DNA of 60,780 bases. Source: an uncultured Fusobacterium sp. Lineage in GTDB: Bacteria; Fusobacteriota; Fusobacteriia; Fusobacteriales; Fusobacteriaceae. The position numbers and the translations under genes are program-made. A model generated the notes under the pieces. It had not been told where the DNA came from. It saw only the letters and a program-made list of their open reading frames with translations, and made no database searches. Below are positions 6,230-16,192 of this stretch, piece after piece. Each line of letters begins with the position of its first letter. Within the stretch, counting starts at the first letter, position 1. The stretch covers positions 1 to 60,780 of the forward strand of contig NZ_CAJKIS010000010.1 in NCBI RefSeq assembly GCF_905200055.1, read 5' to 3'.

Positions 6230-7615
6230 TTAATCTTTTAAGCTCTTCTCATATTTATTGTATTTCCATAATGCCCAACCTAGGAAAAGCACAACTCCTC
6301 CTACATTATATACCAATGTTAATACAATGCTTTGTCCTTCTGGGAAAATTGCTGCAACAAAGGCTATTGCAAAGATTATCAATAGAACTCCTGTTATAAA
6401 TAATCCCACTGTTCTATTACCCATTTTAAAACTTCTTTCAAGATGATCTTTATTAAGTCTTAAATTAAAGTATGCTAACATTATGAAAAGTGGTGGCATC
6501 AATGAAGTAGCTGCTGTCATATTTATAATTATTCCTAATAATTGGTTAATATCTTTTACTCCAAAACATGGAATTAAAAGTAATGGAATTACTATGAAGA
6601 ATTGAATCCATGTTGCTCTTACAGGAATACCATGTTCATTTAATTTTACTGTTTCCTTTCCAAAGATCCCCTCTGGTATTTCAGAGAAGAACACTTTTAC
6701 TGGAGCAGATGTCCAAATCATTAATGCTCCTAAAGCTGATGATAGCATAACCAATCCTATAAAGTGATAGATCAATTTAGCATTGATACCAAAATGTGTT
6801 CCTAATCCAGCAAATACTTGGAAAATTCCTGAAGTATATGTCAATGATTCACGAGGAGTAAACACATTTACTAATAGTGATCCAACTGAGTACAATCCTC
6901 CAATTGTTAATCCTGCCAAAATAATTGTTCTAACAAAAGCCTTTGAACCACCTTTTAAGTCATTTACATATACTCCGATAGATTCAGAACCACCAGCAGC
7001 AAAGAATATCCAAGCCATTGTTCCCATAAACTTCCAGTTAAAATTTGGTGTTACTCTTTCTAATGTTATTGGAGTAACTGGCTCTACTCCTCCAAGTAAA
7101 GCCCCTCCACATAGAATTATAAATATAATTGATGTCCCTAACATCAATGAACTTCCAAAACTTGTGATATGCCCTATCCAACTTGCTCCCTTTGTAGAAA
7201 CCCAAGTTGAAATCGTAAATATTATAATTGAAAGTACTGATACTGTCACTGGTGAGAAAACATATTCATAACCAAAGAATGTATATGAAGCATAAACTAA
7301 TATACTTGGCAACAATGATGTAAAGTAGAATAAGTTAACAAACCAATATGAGTAAGCAGCTAAGAACGCCCATTTAGGTCCCAATGATGATTTTACCCAT
7401 TGATATACTCCAGATTCAGAATCTTTATTCAAACTTACAAATTCAGCTATTATAAATACAAATGGTGTAAAGTAGAATAGTGTTGCAAATAAAAATCCAG
7501 TTGCTGATGCCATTCCAATCTCTATATTGTTATTGACAACGTTTCTAAAATTAAATACTGCAGCTATTGTCATAGATAACAGTGCAAATTTTCCAATTCT
7601 TGCTCTCTCTGTCAT
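6230..7615 (-). CDS. APC-family permease (YgjI-like) of the ebg cluster
   Basis: 461 residues with about 12 hydrophobic segments starting near residue 10. The N-terminus (KFALLSMTIAAVFNFRNVVNN) and the ESGVYQWVKSSLG segment are typical of the amino acid-polyamine-organocation superfamily, glutamate/GABA antiporter branch. In E. coli an APC permease, ygjI, follows ebgAC, and the same order is seen here. The family normally carries amino acids, so its role beside a beta-galactosidase is unexplained. ATG follows GGAGGGCAGAA; the gap to ebgC is 15 bp. Confidence 0.8.
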   Translation of the reverse strand: MTERARIGKFALLSMTIAAVFNFRNVVNNNIEIGMASATGFLFATLFYFTPFVFIIAEFVSLNKDSESGVYQWVKSSLGPKWAFLAAYSYWFVNLFYFTSLLPSILVYASYTFFGYEYVFSPVTVSVLSIIIFTISTWVSTKGASWIGHITSFGSSLMLGTSIIFIILCGGALLGGVEPVTPITLERVTPNFNWKFMGTMAWIFFAAGGSESIGVYVNDLKGGSKAFVRTIILAGLTIGGLYSVGSLLVNVFTPRESLTYTSGIFQVFAGLGTHFGINAKLIYHFIGLVMLSSALGALMIWTSAPVKVFFSEIPEGIFGKETVKLNEHGIPVRATWIQFFIVIPLLLIPCFGVKDINQLLGIIINMTAATSLMPPLFIMLAYFNLRLNKDHLERSFKMGNRTVGLFITGVLLIIFAIAFVAAIFPEGQSIVLTLVYNVGGVVLFLGWALWKYNKYEKSLKD

Positions 7616-7629
7616 TTCTGCCCTCCAAA

Positions 7630-8070
7630 CTATTTATTTAAGAAATAGTTATCTTCAACAGTAACTCTGATAACTAATTTCTTAGCCCCACCAGAACATT
7701 TAACTGCCTCATTAATTTCAACAATAACCATTTCCCCTTGTTTAATTTCATATTTTTCCCCAAATCCATTAAAAAACTCTCTATCAGTTTCATCACTATA
7801 TTTTTCTACTAAATCTAGATTTTTTTTAGGAGCGATTTCAACCTCTTCTCCCCCTTCTAAATAGTAGAAAATATCCATGTATCTTCTGTGTCCACAAAAT
7901 TTTTCTTCTTTCTTAGAATCTGTAATCATGTAAGCTAGAGAATCTCCAATGCTATAAAATACATTCTCTTGAATATTCGGAATATTATTGATTGCCTCAG
8001 CACATCTTATCCATTTTTTTCCTGTTCTAAATATACTTTTAAATTCATCAAATGAGCTTAGTCTTAACAT
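7630..8070 (-). CDS. ebgC: Beta-galactosidase small subunit, EbgC/YhcH family
   Basis: 147 residues from the ATG at 8070 (MLRLSSFDEFKSIF). An upstream in-frame ATG at 8097 exists, but AGGGAGG sits just before the 8070 start, so the shorter form is chosen. The YhcH/YjgK/YiaL cupin fold is seen as FCGHRRYMDIFYYLEGGEEVEIAP (with conserved histidine and arginine) and KQGEMVIVEINEAVKCSGG. In E. coli EbgC binds EbgA and is needed for full activity. The gene starts 16 bp after ebgA. Confidence 0.85.
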   Translation of the reverse strand: MLRLSSFDEFKSIFRTGKKWIRCAEAINNIPNIQENVFYSIGDSLAYMITDSKKEEKFCGHRRYMDIFYYLEGGEEVEIAPKKNLDLVEKYSDETDREFFNGFGEKYEIKQGEMVIVEINEAVKCSGGAKKLVIRVTVEDNYFLNK

Positions 8071-8086
8071 TTTTTCCTCCCTACTA

Positions 8087-11000
8087 TTAATATTCAAATT
8101 TTGATAGAGTTACTTCATTGTTATTCCATTTATCAAATGGTAATATTGTGAAGCTATATTCAAAATCTCTAAAGAAAACTCTATAGCTATCTAAAACTTC
8201 TGATCCCCAAGAGTTAGATCCTAAACCTAATACTTTATGATCTATATTTAATGTTATATAGTCAGCTTTAACTAATTTATCTGTATGTGTTGCCTCATGG
8301 ATATTTTCTTGTGTATAGTTCCATGCACTAAAGTTAAATCTCTCTTTAGCTACAACAAAGATTCCTTTTCCATAATGATTTGTCATTGAGAACCATTTTG
8401 TATCTTGTCTATTTCCATTATCTTGTGGGTATGGATAGTTAAAGAACATTCCATCAACACTGTTTTTGTATACTCCTATAATATTTGATCTACAAGAATC
8501 TTGATAGTTTTCTTCAGGTCCTCTTCCATAGTATTTTACAGTTTGGAAATCTTTATTGATTCCTAATTCAAATCCAATTTTTGGAATTATATCATCATAG
8601 TTTCCATATTTTTCTCCAGAAACTGTAATATTGATTTGTCCCTCTTGAGCAATTTCATATACATATTTACATCTCATACCAAAATCAAATACAGGCGGTG
8701 CAATTAAAGAGTTTACTTCAACTATAACCTTTCTATTTTCCTCTTTAACATCCATATTTCTAAAGTGTTCTTGCATAATTTGTAAGTGGTTAGGATGCCA
8801 TAGATCATCATACTCTTGTTCATGGTTATCTATCATAGGTTTAAAGAAATTGATTTTAGGTGTTCTTGCTATAATCTCATTTCCATTATCTATCCAAGAA
8901 GTAAGTTTTCCATTTACCTTTGAGAATGTCACTTGGAAAGTTGCCCCTACTATTTTATGTTCCAATCTGTCTTCTACAACTTGTAATTTTTCAGAGTTGT
9001 AATTTTCATATTTTAACTCCTCTAATTTTCTATCTTGAAGTTTAAATTGGTATACTCCAATTTCATAATTTTCTTGAGAGTAAAGAGTTTTACTATCTTT
9101 TTTAACTCTAAAGTTTACAAAGATCTCTCTTTCATCTTCAGGAATTTCAACTGTTATCTCTGATTTTTCCTCTGGATTTAATCCTTTTATTTTAAATAAT
9201 TTTTCTGATAAAACTTCATCTTCAGCAACTATTTGTGCATGAATTGTTATATCATCTAAGTTAGAGAACCAATATCTATTTTCTACTTCATATTTTCCTA
9301 TCTCTTTTTCTCTGATTTTTACTGGAGATATTACTTGCTTATATTCTGTTAATCCTTGAGTAGGAGTTTGATCTGAAAGTAACATTCCATCCATACAGAA
9401 GTTATTATTATTAGGATAATCTCCAAAGTCTCCACCATATCTATAAACTTTTTTATCTTTTATAGTTTTATCTAAGATTCCATGATCGATCCATTCCCAA
9501 ATAAAGTGCCCTTGTAAGCATCTATGTTTATCAAAAACATTTTGATACTCTTGAAGTCCCCCTGGTCCATTTCCCATAGAGTGTGCATATTCACAAATAA
9601 CTCTTGGTTTTGGATGTGGATTTTCTCCAAAATGATTCATTATTTGAACTCTTGAATACATAGTACTGATTATATCCACAACTTCAGCATCTCTATCTTC
9701 TTCGTAATGAACTAATCTTGTATCATCAATCTCTTTTGCTTTGTGATACATAGCTCTTATATTTACTCCATATCCTGATTCATTTCCTAAAGACCAGATG
9801 ATTATACTTGGGTGATTTTTTTGAGCATGAACATGTCTTTCAATTCTATCAACATAAGTATCTTTCCACTCTATATCATCTGTTATTTTGCTGATATTTC
9901 CTATATTTGCAAATCCATGTGATTCTAAGTCAGTTTCAGCCATAACAAATAATCCATAGATATCACATAACTCATAGAATCTTGGATCGTTAGGGTAGTG
10001 AGAAGTTCTTACAGCATTTACATTGTGAAGTTTCATTAACTCAATATCTTTTACTGCTCTATCTATGTTTATTGCTCTCCCACTTTCAGGATCATCATCA
10101 TGTCTATTTACCCCATGAAGTTTTAAATATTTACCATTTACATAGAAAATTCCATTTTTTACCTCTATTTGTCTAAATCCAACTCTTTGAGGAATAGTTT
10201 CTTTTACATTTCCATTTTCATCAATTAATTCTAAAATTAAGTTATATAAGTTAGGGTTTTCAGCGTCCCATTTTTTAGGATTTTTTACCTCTTTTGCTAT
10301 TTGAATATTTTTTATAGAATCAATATCAATATTTTCTATCTTATCTTTAAATATCTCATCTTTTCCATCTAATAATCTATATTGAACAGTGTTGTTTTTA
10401 CTGATTTTTCCACTGATATTTTCTAAAGTAAGATTGCAGCTAAGTGTTGCATCTTCATATTTTTCATCAAAAGTTGTTTTTATAAAGAAATCATTAACAT
10501 GAACTTTCTCTCTTCCAATTAAGTATATATCTCTTAAAATTCCAGCAGTCCACCACATATCTTGATCTTCAATATATGTTGAATCTGCCCATTGTAAAAC
10601 TTTTACTGATATTAAATTTTCTCCTTTTACTAAATATTTACTAATATCAAACTCAGCAGTTAATCTACTTCCTTTGCTAAATCCAACATAATTTCCATTT
10701 ATATATACTTCAAAGTATGTTTCTACTCCATCAAATTTTATTAAAACTTGTTTATCTGTCCAATTATCATTTAAGTAAAAAGTTCTTTGGTATGCTCCAG
10801 TAGGGTTATCTGTTGGAACAAAAGGAACATCTACAGGGAAAGGAAATCCTTCATCTGTATATTGTAATTTTCCATATCCTTCCATTTGCCAGATACTCGG
10901 AACATTTATTTTATTCCAATCTGCCATTTTAGAATTATAAAACTCTTCTGGAACTAACATAGGGTTTTCAAAGAAATTAAAAGACCACATTCCACTTAAT

Positions 11001-11134
11001 AACATAAACTCTTTACTGTTTGCTCTTTGATAAGTTAATGCCTTTTCAATTGAATCATAAGAAAAGAAATATGCTCTTGGAGCTAATCTGTTTTCATGTG
11101 TTTTTTTAAAATTTTCCCAATTTTTATTTTTCAT
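8087..11134 (-). CDS. ebgA: Beta-galactosidase large subunit, EbgA/LacZ type (GH2)
   Basis: 1015 residues with GH2 domain order: sugar-binding jelly roll (about 40-210), Ig-like domain, TIM barrel (about 330-620) and Bgal_small_N at the C-terminus. The acid/base glutamate is in IIWSLGNESGYG near residue 450 and the nucleophile in PRVICEYAHSMGNG near residue 515. It hydrolyses beta-galactosides in the cytoplasm. The next gene is ebgC, whose product forms a heteromer with EbgA in E. coli. Full length, ATG after GAGGTGAAAAG. It is divergent from the LacI-family regulator. Confidence 0.93.
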   Translation of the reverse strand: MKNKNWENFKKTHENRLAPRAYFFSYDSIEKALTYQRANSKEFMLLSGMWSFNFFENPMLVPEEFYNSKMADWNKINVPSIWQMEGYGKLQYTDEGFPFPVDVPFVPTDNPTGAYQRTFYLNDNWTDKQVLIKFDGVETYFEVYINGNYVGFSKGSRLTAEFDISKYLVKGENLISVKVLQWADSTYIEDQDMWWTAGILRDIYLIGREKVHVNDFFIKTTFDEKYEDATLSCNLTLENISGKISKNNTVQYRLLDGKDEIFKDKIENIDIDSIKNIQIAKEVKNPKKWDAENPNLYNLILELIDENGNVKETIPQRVGFRQIEVKNGIFYVNGKYLKLHGVNRHDDDPESGRAINIDRAVKDIELMKLHNVNAVRTSHYPNDPRFYELCDIYGLFVMAETDLESHGFANIGNISKITDDIEWKDTYVDRIERHVHAQKNHPSIIIWSLGNESGYGVNIRAMYHKAKEIDDTRLVHYEEDRDAEVVDIISTMYSRVQIMNHFGENPHPKPRVICEYAHSMGNGPGGLQEYQNVFDKHRCLQGHFIWEWIDHGILDKTIKDKKVYRYGGDFGDYPNNNNFCMDGMLLSDQTPTQGLTEYKQVISPVKIREKEIGKYEVENRYWFSNLDDITIHAQIVAEDEVLSEKLFKIKGLNPEEKSEITVEIPEDEREIFVNFRVKKDSKTLYSQENYEIGVYQFKLQDRKLEELKYENYNSEKLQVVEDRLEHKIVGATFQVTFSKVNGKLTSWIDNGNEIIARTPKINFFKPMIDNHEQEYDDLWHPNHLQIMQEHFRNMDVKEENRKVIVEVNSLIAPPVFDFGMRCKYVYEIAQEGQINITVSGEKYGNYDDIIPKIGFELGINKDFQTVKYYGRGPEENYQDSCRSNIIGVYKNSVDGMFFNYPYPQDNGNRQDTKWFSMTNHYGKGIFVVAKERFNFSAWNYTQENIHEATHTDKLVKADYITLNIDHKVLGLGSNSWGSEVLDSYRVFFRDFEYSFTILPFDKWNNNEVTLSKFEY

Positions 11135-11197
11135 CTTTTCACCTCATGTATTTTTATTTTTTATTTTGTTCTTTTTTAAAATATTTTTTATGATTTA

Positions 11198-11256
11198 AGT
11201 ATATATACTTTTTTACAAAAAGTCAACAAAATTTTTACTAAATTTTTACTAAAAAA
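11198..11256 (-). promoter_or_regulatory. ebgA promoter and likely operator
   Basis: Leftward TTGACT (11221-11226), 17 bp, TATACT (11198-11203). The -10 lies in a palindrome, AAGTATATATACTT. Just upstream, TTTTTACTAAA is repeated in tandem (11231-11252), a candidate site for the divergent LacI-type regulator. Confidence 0.55.
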
Positions 11257-11319
11257 CATTAATTTCTTTTTTGTTGCATTTTGTGGTATAATATCCTATA
11301 TAAAATTAGGAGGATTATT

Positions 11320-12318
11320 ATGGCTACTTTAAAAGAAATTAGTGAGATTACTAAGCTTTCACCTTCAACTATTTCACGTATTTTAAATGAGGATTCTTCT
11401 CTTAATGTACAAGAAAGCACAAAAAAAAGAGTTTTAGAAGTTGCTCAGCAATTGAACTATAAATTTACTAAAAAAAATAATAAAAATGTTTCAGCATCAA
11501 ATGGGAATTTTGTCGTTATATCTTCATTTTCTGAAAAGGAAGAGATCAACGATCCATACTATCTTTCAATAAAATATGGAGTTAAAAATGAGGCTACTTT
11601 AAAAAATGTCAATGTCTCTTTTTTCTATGAAAGTGATTTTTCTGCAATAAAAGATGCTGACGGAATAATAGTTATAGGAAAATTTAGTGATGAGAGCTTA
11701 GAAGTTTTAGAAAAAGTTACTTCAAATATTTTGTTACTAGATCAACAGAAAAAAAGTGCAAAATTCGATAATATAAGCATTGATTTAGAAGAGATTACTA
11801 AATCTATTCTTACACATTTTAGAAAGTGTGGATTTAAAAAGATTGGCTATATTGGAGCTAGAGATTTTGAAGAGATTAGAGATGAAAGAGAAAAGATATT
11901 TGTAAATTATTGTATTCTTAATAGCTTAAACTATACTAATTCTCTTTATGTGGGAAATGAGTTTTCTAGCAATGTAGGTTATGAACTTATGACTAAAATG
12001 GTAAATGATGGTAATGTCCCTGAGGCTATACTTGTAGCAAACGACTCTTTGGCTATTGGAGTTATAAAAGCTTGTCACGAAAATAAAATCTCTATACCTG
12101 AAATGCTATCAATTATTAGTATAAATGATATTCCAGCATCTGAATTTACTTTTCCTTCTCTTTCAACAGTGCATATTGATTCAGAATTTTTAGGATCATT
12201 TGGTTTAAAGTTACTTTTAGATAGATATGAAACTAACCGTCAATTTCCAGTTTCAGTAACTATTCCTACCAGCCTTGTTTTTAGAGAAAGTTGTAAAAAA
12301 TTAGAAGATACTTTATAA
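11320..12318 (+). CDS. ebgR: LacI-family repressor, EbgR-like
   Basis: 332 residues from ATG 11320, preceded by TTAGGAGGATT. A TTG 39 bp upstream would sit over the -10, so it is rejected. The N-terminal helix-turn-helix MATLKEISEITKLSPSTISRIL is followed by the hinge and a periplasmic-binding-protein-like domain (DGIIVIG, KIGYIGARDF, EAILVANDSLAIG). It closely resembles EbgR and is divergent from ebgA, so it should repress that operon until a galactoside inducer binds. An extended -10, TGGTATAAT, lies at 11283-11291. Confidence 0.85.
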   Translation: MATLKEISEITKLSPSTISRILNEDSSLNVQESTKKRVLEVAQQLNYKFTKKNNKNVSASNGNFVVISSFSEKEEINDPYYLSIKYGVKNEATLKNVNVSFFYESDFSAIKDADGIIVIGKFSDESLEVLEKVTSNILLLDQQKKSAKFDNISIDLEEITKSILTHFRKCGFKKIGYIGARDFEEIRDEREKIFVNYCILNSLNYTNSLYVGNEFSSNVGYELMTKMVNDGNVPEAILVANDSLAIGVIKACHENKISIPEMLSIISINDIPASEFTFPSLSTVHIDSEFLGSFGLKLLLDRYETNRQFPVSVTIPTSLVFRESCKKLEDTL

Positions 12319-12324
12319 AATAAA

Positions 12325-12350
12325 AAACTCTAGTAATTGCACTAGAGTTT
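12325..12350. terminator. Bidirectional terminator between ebgR and the ABC permease gene
   Basis: AAACTCTAGT (12325-12334) and ACTAGAGTTT (12341-12350) form a perfect stem with T runs usable from both sides. Confidence 0.75.
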
Positions 12351-12375
12351 TTTATTATTCGTTTAAAATTACTTT

Positions 12376-14112
12376 CTATTTTCCATTAACTTTTGTTTTT
12401 CTTCCATAAACATAGTAGATAACCAAACTTGATATAATCATCAATGTCACTGAATACACATATATCATAGCTTTCGCCTCCATATCAGCCTCAACAGCAG
12501 TATTTTTCATTATTACTATTCCAAGAGGTTCAAGAAGTGGATGGTATAAGAATACTGACAAATCGTAATCCATTAACAGTGAGTTAAAATTCAATGCCCC
12601 TATTGCCAAAGCTGATGGTAAAATCAAAGGTAACACAACTTTTCTAAATGTGTAGAATGGTGATGCCCCCATTGATTTTGCAGCCTCTTCCAATGAATCC
12701 TCAACTGAAAAGAAAGCAGCTCTTAACATTCTAAATGAGAAAGGAATTTTAACAACCATATATGCAAGTACCATTATTATCGGTGTTCCAACTAAAACAC
12801 TGTTAAATATTATAGATTTTGGACTGTCATATGTTGTCATAAATCCTAAAGCTATTAAAGTAGATGGTAGCAACCAAGGAATTAAACATGAATACTCATA
12901 AAATCTCGCAAGTTTAGTATTTTTCTTATGAATTAATTTTGAAATTGCAAGGGTAAAGATTATAACTCCTATAGAGGCGATTGCTGAATATCCAAGACTT
13001 ACAAGATATGGTTTAAAAGAAGTTATATCTGTAAATAGCTTTTTATAGTGTGCCAATGTCAATGTTGATAAGTTTACTTTTCCAGCTATAATTGAGTTTA
13101 TATCAGAGAAAGAGAACACAATTACTACAAGTATAGGGAATAGATAAATTAAAAATATCATATAGGCTACAATATGAGCTAAGATATTTAAAAATCTATT
13201 TTCAATCTTTTGTTTCTTTAAAACTGTTTTAGCTTTTGAAACTGAAATATAGTTTTTTCCCCTTTCCAATCTATTCATAAATAGCAGAATAACTATTGTA
13301 ACAGCTCCTAAAATTATTGATAAAAGCATTGCTATATCTCTTGAATAACGAGATTTTGCCAGTAATATTATCATAGGGTTAATTGTTTGAAACTCTTCAC
13401 CACCTAGTATAAGTGGAGCAGATACAGCACTTAATCCTGTTAAGAATGTTAAGATAGTAAGAGCAAAAAGAACAGGTTTTAAAATAGGAATTAACACTTT
13501 AAAAATTATTGTATAATCCTTTGCTCCCATATTTCTAGCTGCCTCAATTATCTGATAATCCATTCCTCTAATAGCATTTGTTAAAAATATCAGATGGTTA
13601 GATGTACAAGCAAATGTCATAGTAAATAGCACAGGAAGATAACCTTCAAACCAATTTAGTGGCAAATCTGGAAATATTTTTGCTAGAGCCAAAGTAACTA
13701 ACCCTGTTTCTCCATAGATTAACTTGTATCCTGATGCTAGGATAATTCCTCCATAAATCATAGGTGTAAAGTATCCTAATTTTAAAATTTTACTACCCTT
13801 AATATCAAAGTATTCTGTAATAAGTACTATAAATATTCCAAAAATATTAACTGTTATTGAAAGGGAAACAGCTAAAATGAAGCTATTAACTAAACTTTTC
13901 ATTGCTCTTTCTGATGAAAGAAGTTTTTCAACAGCTCTAAATGATACACTACCATTTGTAATAAAAGTATTTTTTATTAAACTTAGATTTGGATAGATGA
14001 TAAAAGCTACTATTGCCCATATTAAAACTAAATTTAAAAGAATAAGCAACTTATTATTTTTTAAAAAATCTACTATTTTATCTTTAATTTTTGTTTTATC
14101 TTTAGTTTTCAT
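12376..14112 (-). CDS. ABC importer permease, two fused FbpB/ThiP-type modules
   Basis: About 578 residues with roughly 12 membrane spans in two homologous halves. Each half carries an EAA loop for the ATPase: EAARNMGAKDYTIIFKVLIP near residue 190 and EEAAKSMGASPFYTFRKVVLP near residue 475. Such fused permeases serve iron, thiamine, phosphonate and related importers. The start chosen is ATG 14112, after GGTGAT; a GTG at 14124 is possible. It overlaps the ATPase gene by 11 bp and ends the LacI-GDPD-ABC operon. Confidence 0.85.
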   Translation of the reverse strand: MKTKDKTKIKDKIVDFLKNNKLLILLNLVLIWAIVAFIIYPNLSLIKNTFITNGSVSFRAVEKLLSSERAMKSLVNSFILAVSLSITVNIFGIFIVLITEYFDIKGSKILKLGYFTPMIYGGIILASGYKLIYGETGLVTLALAKIFPDLPLNWFEGYLPVLFTMTFACTSNHLIFLTNAIRGMDYQIIEAARNMGAKDYTIIFKVLIPILKPVLFALTILTFLTGLSAVSAPLILGGEEFQTINPMIILLAKSRYSRDIAMLLSIILGAVTIVILLFMNRLERGKNYISVSKAKTVLKKQKIENRFLNILAHIVAYMIFLIYLFPILVVIVFSFSDINSIIAGKVNLSTLTLAHYKKLFTDITSFKPYLVSLGYSAIASIGVIIFTLAISKLIHKKNTKLARFYEYSCLIPWLLPSTLIALGFMTTYDSPKSIIFNSVLVGTPIIMVLAYMVVKIPFSFRMLRAAFFSVEDSLEEAAKSMGASPFYTFRKVVLPLILPSALAIGALNFNSLLMDYDLSVFLYHPLLEPLGIVIMKNTAVEADMEAKAMIYVYSVTLMIISSLVIYYVYGRKTKVNGK

Positions 14113-15121
14113 TTTTATCACCAAATTGCATTACATTATCTAAAGACAAGTATAGAGATACTTTTTCTTTTACCTTTGGCAATATCTTTCCATTATTTTT
14201 CTCTATATTTCTTACTTTAACCCCATTTACATCATAGGTAATTTTACTGAATATCCCTGTATACTCTACATCTTCAACTATTGCATTTAACTCAATATCA
14301 GAGTTTTTTATCTTTTCTAGAGATAGATTTTCCAATCTAAAATATAGAGGAGCTTTGTTTTTAAAGTGATTTTCTAATCCTAATTTTTTAATCTCATCAT
14401 ATTGAATCTTATTGATCTCTCCAATAAATTCACATACAAAAGGTGATTGTGAGTTAGTATAGATCTCTTGAGGTGTTCCAACTTGCTCAATTTTTCCCTT
14501 ATTAAATACAGCTATTCTATCTGATAGAGTTAGTGCCTCCTCTTGATCGTGAGTTACATAGATAGTTGTGATCTTTAATTCATTTTGAAGTTTTTTCAAT
14601 TCATTTCTTAACTCAACTCTTAGTTTAGCATCTAAGTTTGAAAGTGGTTCATCAAGACATAGAATTTTTGGATTTAAAACTAAAGCTCTTGCTATAGCAA
14701 CTCTTTGTTGTTGCCCTCCAGATAGTTCAGATACATTGTTAAAAAGCTTTTCAGGAACTATTTGAACTTTTGCTGCTGCCTCTCTAACTTTCTTATCAAT
14801 AACATCTTTAGGAAGTTTTTGCAAGTTTAAACCAAATGCTATATTCTCATATACATTCATAGTAGGAAAAAGAGCATAACTTTGAAACACTATACTAATA
14901 CCCCTTTTTTCAGTAGGCATATTAGTTACATCAGTATCACCAATAAAGATACTCCCTTTAGTAGGATAAGTAAATCCTACTAAAGATCTTAGAGTTGTAG
15001 TTTTTCCACATCCCGATGGACCAAGCATTGTGAAAAACTCCCCTTCATTTATTTCAAGATTAAGATTGTCAATAGCCACATAATCTCCATACTTTATTTG
15101 AACATCATTAAATTTTATCAT
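14102..15121 (-). CDS. ABC importer ATPase (FbpC/PotA type)
   Basis: 339 residues. Walker A GPSGCGKTTTL near residue 35, Q-loop in SIVFQSYALFP, signature LSGGQQQRVAIARAL near 135, Walker B LCLDEPLSNLDAKLR and switch histidine in YVTHDQEEAL. The C-terminal 110 residues are a regulatory TOBE-type region. It energises the fused permease encoded next to it, with which it overlaps. Confidence 0.9.
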   Translation of the reverse strand: MIKFNDVQIKYGDYVAIDNLNLEINEGEFFTMLGPSGCGKTTTLRSLVGFTYPTKGSIFIGDTDVTNMPTEKRGISIVFQSYALFPTMNVYENIAFGLNLQKLPKDVIDKKVREAAAKVQIVPEKLFNNVSELSGGQQQRVAIARALVLNPKILCLDEPLSNLDAKLRVELRNELKKLQNELKITTIYVTHDQEEALTLSDRIAVFNKGKIEQVGTPQEIYTNSQSPFVCEFIGEINKIQYDEIKKLGLENHFKNKAPLYFRLENLSLEKIKNSDIELNAIVEDVEYTGIFSKITYDVNGVKVRNIEKNNGKILPKVKEKVSLYLSLDNVMQFGDKNEN

Positions 15122-15130
15122 TATTATCTC

Positions 15131-16147
15131 CTATTTTATAAACTCTAACTCTATCTTTTCAATCCAAGAATCTACATTTTCACTGATAAATTTCCAATCT
15201 AACTCTTGTATTTTTAAACTTTCAACTAAATCTTTTACCTCTTTTGGTGCGTTTTCTAAAGCTTTAGGATGTGCAGGGGCTGTTCCAAATTTCTCTGCCC
15301 ATTTAGTTTGAACTTCTGGAGATCCTAACCACTCAGCAAATTTTTCAACTTGTTCTTGATTGTTATCTTTATTTATAAGTGCCACTTGCTCAACAACAAA
15401 TGGAACTCCAATTTCAGGTCTCATTACTCCTAATTCAAAGTTATTCGCTTTTTCTCTCTCTAAAGCTCCTGATCCCCATAACATAAGAATAGGTCTTTTT
15501 CCTGACATAAGATTACCAAACCAATCCTCTTCTCCTCTTTCTACATACCCATTTGTATATAGTTTCTTAGTCATCTCCCAACCTTCATCAGAGATATTTA
15601 AAACCCCATTTGTATCTTTATATCTTGATACAACACTTGCCATTATAGCTTTTCCTGTTCCTCCACCAAGTCCGAACATAAAGTATTTTCCAGTGAATTT
15701 AGGATTAGTTGCTAGATCTGTCCAATCTTTAGGAGCATCTGCTTCACTTATTACTTGTGGATTGTAAACTGCTAATAGCGGAGTCAATGTTACTGCATTA
15801 TAATATCCCTCTGGATCTGATAATCCTTCTGGAATTTCAGCAGCCCAAGTTGGATTAAATTTTTTTAAAATATTTTCTTTCTTTAATTTTTCATATTCCA
15901 TACTATTAAGTCCAAAAATAACATCAGCTATTGGATTATTTTTTTCAGCTAACAATCTGTTTGTTATCTCTGTTCCTCCAGCACTTACTATATTTACATC
16001 AAAACCATTTTCCTTTGCATATTCTTTTAAAAACTCACTTCTTCCATTTGAACCAGAGTTTGTATAAACAACAATTGAACTATCTTTAGAACCACCACAA
16101 CCTACTAATGTTAGCGATAACAATAAACCTAAAAAAATCTTTTTCAT
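15131..16147 (-). CDS. ABC importer substrate-binding lipoprotein
   Basis: 338 residues from ATG 16147, after GGAGGAGAA; an upstream ATG at 16189 has no ribosome site. Lipoprotein signal MKKIFLGLLLSLTLVGCGG with lipobox cysteine at 18. The mature protein is a class-II periplasmic binding fold like iron, spermidine or 2-aminoethylphosphonate binding proteins (SIVVYTNSGSNGRSEF, ADVIFGLNSMEYEKL, WGSGALEREKAN). Linkage to a glycerophosphodiesterase suggests a phosphodiester or organophosphate ligand; this is inference. Confidence 0.85.
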   Translation of the reverse strand: MKKIFLGLLLSLTLVGCGGSKDSSIVVYTNSGSNGRSEFLKEYAKENGFDVNIVSAGGTEITNRLLAEKNNPIADVIFGLNSMEYEKLKKENILKKFNPTWAAEIPEGLSDPEGYYNAVTLTPLLAVYNPQVISEADAPKDWTDLATNPKFTGKYFMFGLGGGTGKAIMASVVSRYKDTNGVLNISDEGWEMTKKLYTNGYVERGEEDWFGNLMSGKRPILMLWGSGALEREKANNFELGVMRPEIGVPFVVEQVALINKDNNQEQVEKFAEWLGSPEVQTKWAEKFGTAPAHPKALENAPKEVKDLVESLKIQELDWKFISENVDSWIEKIELEFIK

Positions 16148-16192
16148 TTCTCCTCCTCTAATATCTATATAATAATTTTTACTGAACAAATT

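Noticed and set aside
11281..11319. TTG start for the EbgR-like protein
   Set aside because: It overlaps the extended -10 and adds residues not found before the helix-turn-helix; ATG 11320 has a proper ribosome site.
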